Shown here one piece after another: positions 1 through 11,065 of a DNA stretch of 64,000 nucleotides. The stretch covers positions 17,875,531 to 17,939,530 of the forward strand of contig CM039462.1 of NCBI GenBank assembly GCA_022414725.1. Reading direction: 5' to 3'. This DNA is from Microglena sp. YARC. Taxonomy: Eukaryota; Chlorophyta; Chlorophyceae; Chlamydomonadales; Chlamydomonadaceae. How positions within the stretch are numbered: position 1 is the first letter of the stretch; each line of letters starts with the position of its first letter. The position numbers were made by a program, and so were the translations under genes. The notes below the pieces were generated by a model. It saw only the letters and a program-made list of their open reading frames with translations, was not told the DNA's origin and did no database searches.

Positions 1-21
1 TGTAACAGGGACACACACCAG

Positions 22-3000
22 TCAATCAAATGATGGCAATGGGTACACATTCTTCATCAGGTGCTGCATCCATTTCTTCTTCTTCTTCCCCATGTCGACA
101 ACACTGGACACACACTCGCAGAGCTGTCCTGAGACAGCAGCTTCTTGCAGCTTCATGGGCTCCCCACCAGGGCTTTCGAAGTACAGGCGGTACATTGCCC
201 TCAGCTCCTGCACCTCCTCATCGTTCCCCTTGCAGTTTGAAAACCCATAATCCTCCATAACAGCAGGCGGGATCCTGTCTGGAGCCTGCTCAACGACAAA
301 CTGCTTTAAGCTCCAAACTGCATTTGGTGATCCAGCCAGCATATCCTTCAGGTCTTCCAGGATGCGGGTAGGCAAACGCTTAAGGCCATCGCTCTTGGAT
401 TCCATGAGAGGCATCAGGCTTCTTGAGCAGTAGGCGGTGTGGAATTCCTCGAAAGAGCACGCACGAAGCAAGTCAGTGTAGACAAACGCGAGGGTGCTCT
501 CCTCTCGCACATCTCGGCACACACAGAATCCAAATTGGAGCCACAGGTGATCCCAGGTCCCAGGATATGACCCCATGCCGAGCCGGTGCATAGCCATGAA
601 GAAGCAGTCCTTCTTTGTAGTGCTCCAGTGCTTGATCTTCTCCAGAATAATTTCCTGACATGTGTCCGTGTCGGGGCCACCAGCGAACCTGAGAAGCAAA
701 TTGTCGGTATTGATGGTTTTAGGTTTTCTGGCTATGTAGCTGCATCAGGGTAACTACATTTGTCAAATTGGTCAGCGCTTAAAGCACACAAACGCCAAAT
801 TGGTCAGCGCTTTGTAGTGACATAAGCGCTAAAACTGCGTGCTGCGCCCACAGGGGGTTGAAAAAACTGCGCAAAACACGCAGTGGGGCTCAAAAAGCGA
901 GGGCAAAATCGCGCTGCCGCGCGCGCTTTGTAGTACCCTGAGTTGCATCCTTGGAAGCCAGTGGAATCGTGGCCGCTCACCGGTAGGGGGAAGCTAGCTC
1001 GGGGGTAGCCAAACCGGGGGTGGGGGTGTAGGGTTCAGGGTTTAGGTTTTAGTTTGTAGGGTTTTGGGAGGTTAGGGTTTAGGGGTAACCGTTTACCCCC
1101 GGGCTGGCAAACCCCGGGCTAGCTTCCCCCCTTCCCGCTCACCAGCGAACCTGAGATGCAGTCAGTCGCACGATAAGCACTATGGTAGTGGGTACAGCTA
1201 CTCCAGGTACAACTACAGGTACAGCTACTCCCCTCTGTGTACATTCCTCCCCCTCCATATTCTATGGTTGAATTTGGGCCTCCCTTGCATGGGGATTCCT
1301 CCTAATTTACTGCTACTTGTGACTGGCCTGGTGCCTGAGTTTTGACGTTGGATTGCCTTCATATGAGCTACCCCTTCGTAAACCGGACACACACTCACTT
1401 GTAAACAAGCTTAATAGCATCAGCGTCGAAGCCCACTCCATCCTTAGGAGTGCTGGGAAGTGAAGGGTCAAGCACATGCTCGTTCTCCAATAGCCAACCG
1501 ATGTAACCGCCACGCGAACCCTCAGGCAACGTTTCAAACTTCGCCTTGATATTAGCCAGCAGCTTCCCCTTCAAGATTGCATGAGTGCGTATGACACAAA
1601 ATGATGTGAGATTTTGAATTTGAAATTCAAATCATTTGATGGTAAGAGTTGGTTAAGTAAGAAATTGATGAATCTCAGCCAAAAGCAGTACAAGGAGATT
1701 AAATCAGTATAATTTTGCAACGTAACCCACTCCCTCACTCACTTTCCTAGTCACTCACGCAATAACTCACTCACTCACTCACTCACTCACTCACTCACTC
1801 ACTCACTCACTCACTCACTTACTAATTGACTGAATGACTTGATGAAACACACAATCTCTTACTAAAAAAAAAAAAACCTCAACAATTTACTCACTCACTT
1901 ACCTAATCATGGCACCAAATCACTCACTCTTTTGAGTTTGAACACAAGGTCACAAGGCGACAAGATTCAGTGATTTTATTTTCAAATCTGAAAGTGGATT
2001 TTTTTCTAGCTTTATGGTTTTAGGCCTCCTCCAGGGACAGTGTGTTGGTGCTTTCTATATATAGTTTCCATAGCTTTTTGTAGCTTTTTAGGGCCATTTA
2101 GGGGGGGGGGGGACTTTTTATTTACTTTTTACATCGATAATTTTGCAAAAGCAGGGTCAAAACTAGCGATCGCTAAATATACCAGGGAAAACAATCCCTC
2201 ACCTGACAAGACTACGATATCAAGATCAACTGGCATGTGCATCAATAACAGCAAGAGATATCGTATGGGAAAGGAAGCACCACCACAGTTGAAAAAAGAA
2301 CCCGGCTAATCCCTTGATAGGATGATGATTAATAGGATGATGTTTGTTGATATGATGATGATTGATAGGATGATGATTAATAGGATGATAATTGCTGATA
2401 TGATGATGATTGATAGGATGGTATTTGTTAATATGATGTTTGTAGCGATAGGGTGATGAATATTGACATGTGTACCGCACTAAACCGTCCTATACAACAG
2501 GACTATCTCACTCTATTACTAAAAACAAAGCCATTCACTTGTAAAGAGCATCATTGTTTTTACCTAAACCCTAACCCTAAACATATCAACCACCTACCTG
2601 TATCTTCCAGCTGTGCAGCGTCTTGGCCCTCACACGCAGATGTTTCATCAAGCCAATGTACAGCCCCAGGAAGTTTTTTCGTGCGTCCATATCCAGCCCG
2701 CATCGCTCAAAGCCATAGTCTTCGAGCGTTGCTAAGTGCTCGGGAAATAGGTTGTCTGAAACTGCTTTCTCCAAGTAGTGAGCTGATGTGACACTGCCGG
2801 CAGGTGCAGACGAGCAGTCCAACTTGTGGAACTGCATTTGGTGCACAGTGCTGGCGCTGGTCAAATCAACCAATTACAATGTTTAGCGGGGCCACCACTC
2901 ACACGTAGGGAAAGGCTAAGTTAGTTAATATGAGTGAATGAGTCATAATAGTGAATGTTAATTAATATAAGACTGACGAGCCGTCTCACCAGAATTTTGA

Positions 3001-4357
3001 ATTTATTTGAAAAACTAATGTTATTATGACACTATAATGATATTAGTTAATATTAGTTTTTCAAACACTAATATTAGTTGCCGTTCCCTACTCACACGGG
3101 GGCATGAACGTGCCACACGCCTTCCTAGTCGGGCAAGGGGGACTCACCAGACAGATCTGAGCTGCCTGGTTGTTTGCGCTCCTGCGAACACATTTTCTTC
3201 TGAATACAATTATGTTATATTTCCATATTTCCATAATTCCATTTTATTTTCATTTTCTTCTGAATTCAATTGAGTTATATTTCTTATTATATTTATCGCG
3301 GTTGACAACGACCTGCAATGCTAAGGATGACCGTAGGGGTTCATTCTACTGTATTAGGTGCATGCATCCCGCTTGACATCTTACACATGCACACACATAT
3401 ATGCACACACACACACACGCTGATGCCCTCCCTACCAAACAAACCTACTGCTTCATCTTCAAGCGGAAGAAGTCTTCCCTCGCCCCCCCTGAGGTTCATC
3501 TCCCTACAGGCTCTTCCACCTCTATGGCTAAAAAACGCCACTAGGACGATACTGATATGCTTTCTGACTTATCCCTCATCAGTTTAACCTCTATTAGTCT
3601 AGTGGTTCCCCTTCCTTCTTCACTTTTTCTTCCTCTTCAGTCTCTTCAACTACCCTTTTAGCAGCTCTCCTAGCTGACTTTCCACCGTTGTCCAACCCCC
3701 AGATTCTCCAGTAGACAATGCCTCTTTGGCCTTCTCCCGTCCCCATAGTTGAGGTTGCTCCTACAATGGCTAATCTATAGTAGATTAGCCGTTCTAGTTT
3801 CTTCACCGGTTCCTCCCATTGGGGGTGATTGTTTAATACCTGAACAGTTTCCTAGTTTCCCTTCCCTAATCCTAGAAGCCCCTCTCCATTAGAAGTCCCA
3901 TAGTGAATAGTATCTTTCTCTTAGCAATCCTCCTGGGCCTTCTTACGCTCACTGCTCACTTCGACCATTCGCTGTACTGCCAAGTACGGCCTTAAGTTTT
4001 TATCATTTTCTCCCCTATTGTCTCTCACGGTAACAATTACATCGCTTCATAGGACTTGATGCATCTTGTGGGGGTCTTTCTGCTTCATTGCCGTCACAGA
4101 CTGTCAGATAGTACTTAGTACCTATCTGACACACACACCGATCCGAGCACCTCGGCTTACCCTGCTGTCCGGTCTGTTGCTTCTGCTCCTCTCATTTAAC
4201 ACACATACACACACACATCGACTAGGGATTGAAAACCTACTTTCCAGTCCTCTCTCTGACATTCCTTGGAGCAGTACCAAGCCTTTGGCCAATCGCACTT
4301 GCATTTATGCTGGGCGTCTTTCCTACACGCGCCGGCCGCGCACGTGTGGCCCGGCAT
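22..4357 (-). CDS. MYND-type zinc-finger protein, four exons
   Basis: Exons in coding order are 4241-4357, 2598-2831, 1399-1568 and 22-688. Their phases agree and the total of 1188 bp gives 395 aa plus a TGA stop at 22-24. Exon 1 with the first codons of exon 2 forms a MYND zinc finger (residues about 6-45). Cys6, Cys11, Cys19, Cys21, Cys29, Cys33, His41 and Cys45 are visible, with the typical YCSKECQREDW stretch followed by HKLDC; the exon 1/2 junction (DWK-FHKLDC) completes the finger. MYND fingers usually bind proline-rich peptides and mediate protein-protein contacts. The remaining 350 residues match no family I recognise. Donors are AAA|GTAGGT, CAG|GTAGGT and AA|GTGAGT; the exon 3 acceptor (TTGAAG) lacks a good pyrimidine tract and is the weakest junction. 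The frame is also open upstream to an ATG at 4549, so a longer N-terminus is possible. The introns hold three small transposon-like insertions. Confidence 0.85.
746..940. mobile_element. MITE family 1 (hAT-like), copy 1
   Basis: The element is 195 bp with inverted ends CAGGGTAACTAC and GTAGTACCCTG. It is flanked by 8-bp target-site duplications agctgcat (738-745) and agttgcat (941-948), which match at 7 of 8 bases. The interior is rich in GCGC words and shares a block (GCGCCCACAGGGGGTTG) with the copies at 14647-14839, 14870-15065 and 20269-20365. It has no coding capacity and sits in the last intron of the MYND gene. CAGGG ends with 8-bp duplications are typical of hAT elements; the superfamily is inferred. 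Confidence 0.85.
982..1135. mobile_element. MITE-like foldback element carrying TTTAGGG-like motifs
   Basis: The outer arms (GGGGGAAGCTAGCTCGGGG and its near complement CCCCGGGCTAGCTTCCCCC) form an inverted repeat. The element is flanked by perfect 8-bp direct repeats, cgctcacc, at 974-981 and 1136-1143. The centre contains degenerate TTTAGGG/TTAGGG motifs. The target is an extra copy of the MYND-gene exon 4 acceptor region (1136-1157). Confidence 0.7.
1136..1160 (-). repeat. Extra copy of the MYND-gene exon 4 acceptor and first exon bases
   Basis: On the minus strand this reads CTCAGGTTCGCTGGTGAGC, matching the acceptor and first bases of exon 4 at 677-693. It is a short duplicated exon edge, as seen many times in the other genes. 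Confidence 0.6.
1729..1822. repeat. (CACT)n simple repeat
   Basis: A nearly perfect tetranucleotide run in a MYND-gene intron; related shorter runs continue to about 1910. Confidence 0.95.
1969..2190 (+). repeat. Dispersed repeat G, copy 1
   Basis: About 220 bp, matching 58598-58833 along its length. Shared words include CCTCCTCCAGGGACAG, GTAGCTTTTTAGGG and GGGTCAAAACTAGCGATCGCT. It has no coding capacity and its class is unknown. Confidence 0.8.
2310..2460. repeat. Minisatellite of GATGATGATTGATAG-type units
   Basis: Short imperfect tandem units of about 14-18 bp inside a MYND-gene intron. The short ORFs across it are low-complexity artefacts. Confidence 0.8.
2561..2583. repeat. Interstitial telomere-like repeat
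   Basis: CCTAAACCCTAACCCTAAAC lies just downstream, on the minus strand, of the MYND-gene exon 2 donor at 2597. Confidence 0.6.
2906..3090. mobile_element. MITE family 2 (TAGGGA ends), copy with perfect 8-bp duplication
   Basis: The element is 185 bp, starting TAGGGAAAGG and ending CCGTTCCCTA. It is flanked by identical 8-bp duplications ctcacacg (2898-2905 and 3091-3098). The AT-rich body is shared with 38850-39023, including GACGAGCCGTCTCACCAGAA. It lies in MYND-gene intron 1. Confidence 0.9.
3296..3345 (+). repeat. SINE body fragment
   Basis: CGCGGTTGACAACGACCTGC followed by AATGCT matches, in reverse orientation, the conserved body of the tRNA-derived SINE family (20525-20551; inverse of 23130-23160 and 49234-49265). 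Confidence 0.55.
3370..3425. repeat. CA-rich dinucleotide tract
   Basis: Interrupted (CA)n sequence in MYND-gene intron 1. Confidence 0.7.
3440..4065 (-). pseudogene. Possible decayed coding remnant, origin unknown
   Basis: On the minus strand, partly open frames with protein-like, non-repetitive composition run across this stretch. One 70-codon block (3594-3806) ends in an acidic/basic tail. An upstream block in the same region is interrupted by stop codons. It lies in the large first intron of the MYND gene, in a part free of simple repeats. I do not recognise the family; it could be a dead transposable-element gene or chance. Confidence 0.3.
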
Positions 4358-5280
4358 ATTGGTCGCTCCAATCGTGATGGGTTGGCGTTGCCGAGATGTG
4401 GTAGGGTTCACAACCTGAAAGAAACCGGGTGGCACACAGGTCAAAGGTTTTATGACGTAAAACGAAAATCGGGCGAGGCGGGTAAGAACGCTACTTCGTG
4501 GGATTTTTGGGGGCACTACGTGGGGTGGGGGGTGGGGGGGAAGAAACACTACGTAGCCTTCATTAACTTAGCAAGGTAGTGGAATCTCCGAAATCTGCTT
4601 TTGAGACGTGAAGCGCCCCGTTTTGAACAGCCCTGTTGGCGACCCAGACCGTCGCCTCGAGAGTTCATTCCCGCCATCTACAATCATGCTCGCCCTACGC
4701 GGACCCTGCCTAAAACGTGCCGAACTCTAATTCCAAACCCCCGGATTTGCACCGACCACCATTTATTTTGGAATGAGAGGGTTTTCGCCCCAAAGTGTGG
4801 ATCTTCGCTCGCTAGTCCTAGACTCAGCGATTTGGTCGACGTGAGCCACTTCTACGTATGGAAGGATGTAGGCACCCTTCGGGTCGTCGGCGTGAGATCA
4901 CACCTGCACTGCCGATTCCGACTTGTGACGATTGGCGAAAGAATAAGATCAAGAGCGAGCTTCGAACGAATAGCTTTCGTGCCGCACTCCGTCCTCACAC
5001 CCACCGGAGATGCAAGCGTTGGTTAGAGAATATCAACGGCCACTGTTTTCCTTCTCCTAGTACCGTAGACGGAGCTTCTCACCTTTCTCAGGCGATTCCT
5101 CCACAACAGTGGCAACCAGGGTACCGTACCAGACGTCCAGTCAAAGGCTTAGATGAAAAATAGCGACGAGCGTGTGACTGTGGATGGCGATCATACACAT
5201 TCGAGATTGGTTTTATGGAACGTGAACCGCAACCGCGCCCGTGAAATTAACGGGCTTGTTGTTATTCCAATGCATACGTG
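4358..5280. other. Region upstream of the MYND gene, no recognisable gene
   Basis: Non-repetitive sequence that should hold the promoter and 5' UTR of the minus-strand MYND gene. Two overlapping plus-strand open frames (4601-5026 and 4858-5163) have no recognisable motif and no consistent splice structure; they are not called as genes. Confidence 0.4.
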
Positions 5281-5970
5281 GACTTTTAGCGGAGCCCCCC
5301 CCTGGATTCCCTGGCTGGGTCTGCTGAGCTGGCCAGATCCAGCTGCATCGCTCAAACCGCTTTCATCGCTAGGACAATCTCGAAAGCGATGGGTTTCATT
5401 GCTAATAGCGACACATCGCTCAAAAGAAAAACCCTGCTTAATGGCCGCCAGGGGGTCACCCCGTTGTCTGTTTGTTGGTCGGCAGGTCTGTCCGAAGGCG
5501 CAGACCTATGCAGCAACACTACAATTTTGCACAAAATTGTCAGGAAAGTCTGTTAGAAGGAACGAAAGAAACGCATGAAAGCGCAAGGAAGAACTTGGTT
5601 AGAGAGGAAGTAAGAATCAAAATTTGTTACAATGAGTAGAAGACAGTGAAAACAACTGAACACAACTGGCGGTACTTAGCAGTACATCGGCGACGCTGCC
5701 CCTTGATAGGGCAGTGGCGTCGAGGGCTGCAAGCTAAGCAGTCCTGCAAACCAGATGACAGGACTTGGGAGGGCACTACACTAGGGTTTAGAGAGGAAGT
5801 AAGAGGCTTGGGTTAGCACTACATTAGTTTGGGACATGGTTTCGCGGTTTCGGAAACATGATTTTTGGCGGAGCCCCCCTTCAGACGGGCAGGAGCCCCT
5901 AGGGTGACCCCGTTGTCTGTTTGGCCGAGCAACATACACGAAGCCTGAGGCTGACACTAGTTGGCTCATG
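5281..5970. repeat. Repeat family F fragments (GGCGGAGCCCCCC / CCCCGTTGTCTGTTTG)
   Basis: Blocks at about 5285-5310, 5445-5500 and 5865-5950 share GCGGAGCCCCCC and GTGACCCCGTTGTCTGTTTG-type words. Related sequence recurs at 13440-13520, 56550-56745 and 59185-59462. Intervening sequence is unassigned. Confidence 0.5.
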
Positions 5971-6039
5971 GCTCTCGCATATTAATATCATATCATATAA
6001 TATAAAATAATACAACTAACTAACTAACTGACTAAGGTT

Positions 6040-6485
6040 TGAAGCTAAGAGAACGTTACAGGGTCCACCTGGGGGAGCATCTAAATAGCAGGTATACGGG
6101 CAAGATATTGTACCGGAGGATCCCATTCCATGGGGACCATACCGGGCAGTACGGGTTATGACTCATGAGGCAGAGTGAGTATTATCACAACAATACATCA
6201 GGATGCTCCATGTTGACTCAGTTTACCTATTCACAGTCGTGGGTTATGGTGACTTTCTCAGCTGCGGCGTACGGGAGGGTCCCCCTAACACCACGCCCCT
6301 CTAGGCGTTATACTTATTTTCTTACCCAGTCTCATGTTCGCAGAAGGCTACCAGGGTAAGTGGGACCTGACCACATTAGCGGATTATATCTGATGCTCCA
6401 AGTGAGATACATGATATATAATTACATTACATTGACAGGCCAGAGTTGACCCAAGTCAAGTCAGTTCCACAACATCACAACACAT
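6040..6485. other. Unassigned intergenic sequence
   Basis: Mixed-composition sequence with no open frame of note and no repeat that I can match elsewhere in the window. Confidence 0.4.
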
Positions 6486-7015
6486 ATTGAGACCTAGCTG
6501 TTGGTGGTTGGCCCCAGTGAAAGCAAACGGGTTGGCACCCTCAACCTCACGCCTTGTAATAAGGCATACCATTTATTTATTGCATGAGTAGATGACTGTG
6601 CTGCTACATGACAGCAACACAGTGTGCAGTGCCAACACAACTTTTAATAGTTGGTTGACCCTAGTGAAAGCAAACGGGCTGCCCCCCTCAACCTCACGCC
6701 TTGTAATAAGACGCACCATTTATTTATTGCACTCGTAGATGATTGGGCTGCTACATGACAGCAACACAGTGTGTAGTGCCAACACGACTTTTAATTGGTG
6801 GTTGACCCCAGTGAAAGCAAACGGGTTGGCACCCTCAACCTCACGCCTCGTAATAAGGCGTACAATTTATTGATTTATTGCCTGAGCATATGACTGGACT
6901 ACATGCCAAAACGACGTTTAATTGGTGGTTGGTCCCAGTGAAAGCAAGCGGGCTGGCCCCCTCAACCCCACGCCTCGTAATAAGGCGTCCAATTTATTTA
7001 TTATTTATAAGGCCT
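6486..7015 (+). repeat. Four tandem copies of dispersed repeat D
   Basis: Four units of about 120-150 bp begin near 6490, 6645, 6795 and 6918. Each contains CCCAGTGAAAGCAAACGGG or a close variant, a CCTCAACCTCACGCC block, and a small hairpin (CGCCTCGTAATAAGGCG-like), and ends in AT-rich TTTATTTATT. The same element occurs singly at 17190-17272 (inverted) and 42205-42290. Confidence 0.85.
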
Positions 7016-7276
7016 TGCTGATGATGTAACGTGTTTGCATATTTATCTGCCTACCTTCCTAGCTAATATCCCCCGTCTGTCCTACACACCATTAACACGT
7101 CAGTCACAGATGTCACTCTTTCAGTGAAGGTGATACCTGAGATCACACAAGACAAATGCAAATGTCTGGGAGGACTTGGAATTGGAAGACAGTGAGCAGC
7201 CCGGAGTTGGCTGAAAAAACATGTAACAATCCAATCCAATCCTTGTCCTCTCACCAAGTACACAAACCGTCCACCC

Positions 7277-8216
7277 CTAGTTGGTGGGGGCCTGCACCTC
7301 CTCTACCACAAACGCCACATCCATGCCCTCACTATAGACCTTCTGCAAGAGGTCTATGTTTGGGTACTGACCAGGGTTGGCCCCTGCCTCTGCCACATCA
7401 TCTTGGTCATACATGCACAAGGCGGTAAGGGCTGATTTTCGGCTCAATCGGGAGCCGTACTGCTTGTCCTTCCAAAGGTCGTAGAAAATGGCGAGAGAGG
7501 CCATCCGTTTGGGCTCACAGCTCTTGTCCACAATCTGCACATACAAACATACAGCTGTTAGAATATGGGGCATGCAAAATTCCTACCATACACCTGCATA
7601 GCCACCGTACCTACCTAGAGACCTAACAACACACACACCTACCAAACTACCTGCCCACATATGTGCTTACTGACCCATGCAACCACCTACTTACTCAAAA
7701 ACATACCTACAAACCCAGCTACCTACTTGAGCACAACACGTACACACAACAATAGTTGCCATACCAGTAACGTGCCAATATTGACCGTACTTGCCATATC
7801 CACTGCTACGCACATCAATCCTCAGCCACCATGCTCAGTGCTAGCAGCACACTCGTGCCACTTCCACTGCCAGTCGATCCCATGCGCATGTTCCTGATCC
7901 TTCACATCTAGACATGAGCATGGGATGCTTCCCTGGCCACATCCCTATGTGCACCCTATCAAACGTTCACCATGCTACTTCAACATTGTCATGAAGCCAG
8001 GGGCCACCTAGACTGGGCCACCTAGACATCAGCATGGGCTGCATTCCTTACCACGTATTCCATCTCAGGGATGGTGATCTTGTGGACGGTGAGAGGCATC
8101 GGCGGCATATCCTTGTAATCGAAGTACTCCTTGCGTTCAACAGCCCTGACAACGCATCGGCGTGCAAGCGGCCTAGGGGCGCTAGTTCTCAAGGTTCGAG
8201 TCAAACCAGATTGCAT
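7277..8216 (-). CDS. Small protein of unknown function, possibly plastid-targeted, two exons
   Basis: Exon 1 is 8052-8216 and exon 2 is 7277-7534. The junction GTG|GTAAGG...TGTGCAG|ATT is in phase, giving 140 aa. The first 25 residues are rich in Arg, Ser, Thr and Ala with no acidic residues, as in algal plastid or mitochondrial transit peptides. The mature part has a compact, non-repetitive composition (for example KEYFDYKDMPPMPLTVHKI and QYGSRLSRKSALTALCMYD) that looks like a real conserved domain, but I do not recognise it. An upstream in-frame ATG at 8318 would add 34 residues; 8216 is preferred because it begins a typical presequence. The gene is divergent from SART1, 424 bp away. Confidence 0.65.
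7610..8000. other. Intron of the small 140-aa gene, CCTACC-rich part
   Basis: Loose CCTACCTAC/ACACAC low-complexity sequence inside the single intron (7535-8051). No element recognised. Confidence 0.5.
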
Positions 8217-8640
8217 GGTGCAGGGAGCAAAAAATAAGTTCGACTGACTGCGATGAAGCGACTTCGCCTTAATAATTACAGTGCACAGCGGTGCACATCT
8301 GGAGCTGCTTGGTGCCAATCCACTTGATGGCTGCTCGGTGGAAGCTGGAAGGCAGGCAGCGATTTATTGGCTTGGCTTGATCGCTCCCTTTGCGATGTTC
8401 TTGTTCCTGGTGACGTTGGGCTGTTGGGTCCCGTGTAGGTGCAAGGTACAGGTTGGGGCGGTACACGAGTGGCACTGGCACCTACCTGCACTCAGAATCA
8501 GCTGCTCCAGGAGCGTTGCGTTGATAATTATTCTCGATCTAGACTGTCAGTCGCGCTCAATACCTTCCTGACGCAAGTAGCTGACACCTGACCCCAAACA
8601 CTGCTAGACGAGCCTTGGTCAGCTCGCATCTTCTGGCAAG
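8217..8640. promoter_or_regulatory. Divergent intergenic region between the 140-aa gene and SART1
   Basis: The two start codons are head to head 424 bp apart with no repeat between them, so the promoters of both genes are probably here. No TATA box or other core motif is convincing. The SART1 start context is GGCAAGATGGCC, a good eukaryotic initiation context. Confidence 0.4.
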
Positions 8641-10886
8641 ATGGCCGATAATGAAATCTCGCTAAACATCGAGGAGACTAACAAGTGAGTTCATCAATTG
8701 CCTTAACCTTGGAGGTTGGAGGTCAAAGAAACAGGAAACCTGTGTTCATGCTCATACCTCACACACTTCCGTGGTCAATTCCGATGGCTTGTGCCATTCC
8801 ACATTCTCCATATTGCACACTCTTGCTACCCCCCCTCCTACCCTACATATGCCTTACTGGCAAGAAGTGCCGTGTTGGGTGAAATTGAGTGTTAGCATGG
8901 TGGTGATAGTGGTGGTATTGGTGGTGGTGGTGGTGGCGCTATTACATTTCTCTGTATGAGATTTGGAAGTGTCGGTGTGTGACTGGTGTGGCAGGGATGA
9001 CTGGTGTCGTCTTTCAATATTGGTGTGTGTGTGGTGATTCATATACTACAGTGCATCCATTATCATGGACCAGAATGGGCTCCACTTCTTGACTAAGGTG
9101 GATTTCTACCGCCTTCATTCTTTATCACTCAGCGTTGCGCCATGCAACATTCTGCATGGTGGCATGTAACACTCAGCACGCTAGCATTGTGTATGTACGT
9201 AGTCTGCCACCCATGGGTAGGGACCGGCATATCATATGATGTTGACCAAAGACAAGTATGCTATTATACAAACTGCATCATATGATTTTGTACACAAAGG
9301 GTAACTTTAGCCTAGTCAGACTGCCGGCATCATATAGTATCATATGATGAAATGATATCATATTGCAGTTCCCTACCCATGTGTGGCCACCTGATTGGTG
9401 TGCACAGTATAAGTTGTGTTGTAGTTTGCATCCGCCATCATCAAGGTAACACTGCAAAATTTGGGTGGTCTTCTGCAAAATTTGATTTTGTTTTTGAGTG
9501 TGTATTCTGGGTGTGTAAGGGTGTCGTACAGTTGCAGAAAAGGGTGCCGTAGACCCCCCCAAGGTGACATTGCAAATTTTGGGGGTCTTCTGCACAATTT
9601 GATTTGGTATTAAGAGTGTATTCTGGGTGTGTAAGGGTGCCGTATGGGTGCAGAAAAGGGTGCCGAAGACCCCCCATGGTGCCATTGCAAATTTGGGGGG
9701 TCTTTGTCACCCTTTTATTTGGCGTATAAGGGTGTATTCTGGGTTTGTAAGGGTGACGTTTGAGTGAAGAAAAGAGTGCTGAGGACCCTCAAATTTGCAT
9801 TGTGATTTTCTATGGCCATGTCTCCTGCGTGTTTACCATTTGATTAGTATTTGAGGATTGGTTGGACGACCCCCCCATATGTTGTGGAGCGGACTTGTCT
9901 TGGGTAAGCAATGACCTGTCGATGACAACATAATGAAGTGTGTCACTGCGGGGTTGCACAGAGTTGCTCAATTTGCAGCGCGTCGCACGAAAACAAATAG
10001 TGCGTCAGATGGGTGTCCAGTAGGGCGTCTTGCGCAGACACACACACATGAGTATGGACTGGCGTATCATATGATGTTGATCAAAGGCGAGTATGATATC
10101 ATAGAAATTGCATCGTATGATATTGTATATAAATTGTTGCCTAGTCAGACTGCCGGCATCGTATGATATCGTATGATGTCATATGATGACATGATATCAT
10201 CTGATATCATATTGCACATATATATGTTCCCTCCACATGACTGCATATCCATACGTGTATGCCTGCCACACATGAATAGGCCATGGCAACATGATATCAT
10301 ATCATACCAGCAGTCTGACTAGGCTAAAGTTACCATTTATATTTAATATAATATGATGCAATTTGTATATATATTATATATTACACATTTGTATATATAT
10401 GATGCAATTCATATACGCAATTGTATGATATCATATGATATCATACTCGCCTTTGGTCAACATCATATGATATGCCGGTCCTTACCCATGAAGTCGTGTC
10501 CATACATAAATGCCTAGCACGTGTGAATGCTTGATGGGAATTGGGGTAAATAGATTCTGTTTTTGATTTATGTATGCATCGTGTGCTATACGTGGGACTG
10601 AGTTGAGTGCATCAGGTGTTTCAAGTGGGTTTGTGTTGTGTGTATTGTGTGCCATCAGTGGGTTGTGTTGTGTGTATTATGTGCCATCGGTGGGTTTGTG
10701 TTGTGTGCATTATGTGCTACATGTGGGTTTGTGTTGAGTGCATTATGTGCCATGGGTGGGCCAGAGGGACTAAGGACAGAGTTGAAAGCTTTTTACATCA
10801 CTGGTGATATGTTTCAGTCTACAAGACCATCATCATCATAATTATCATCACCACCACCAGCATCATCACCACCAACAACACCATCG

Positions 10887-10928
<42 letters not shown>

Positions 10929-11022
10929 CCACCACCACCACCACCGCCATCATCAACATCATCATCATCACCACCACCACCACCATCACCATCATCACCA
11001 TCATCACCACCACCATCACCAC

Positions 11023-11065
<43 letters not shown>

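Noticed and set aside
4601..5163. Plus-strand gene between the MYND gene and the 140-aa gene
   Set aside because: The overlapping frames have no recognisable domain, poor start context and no consistent splicing.
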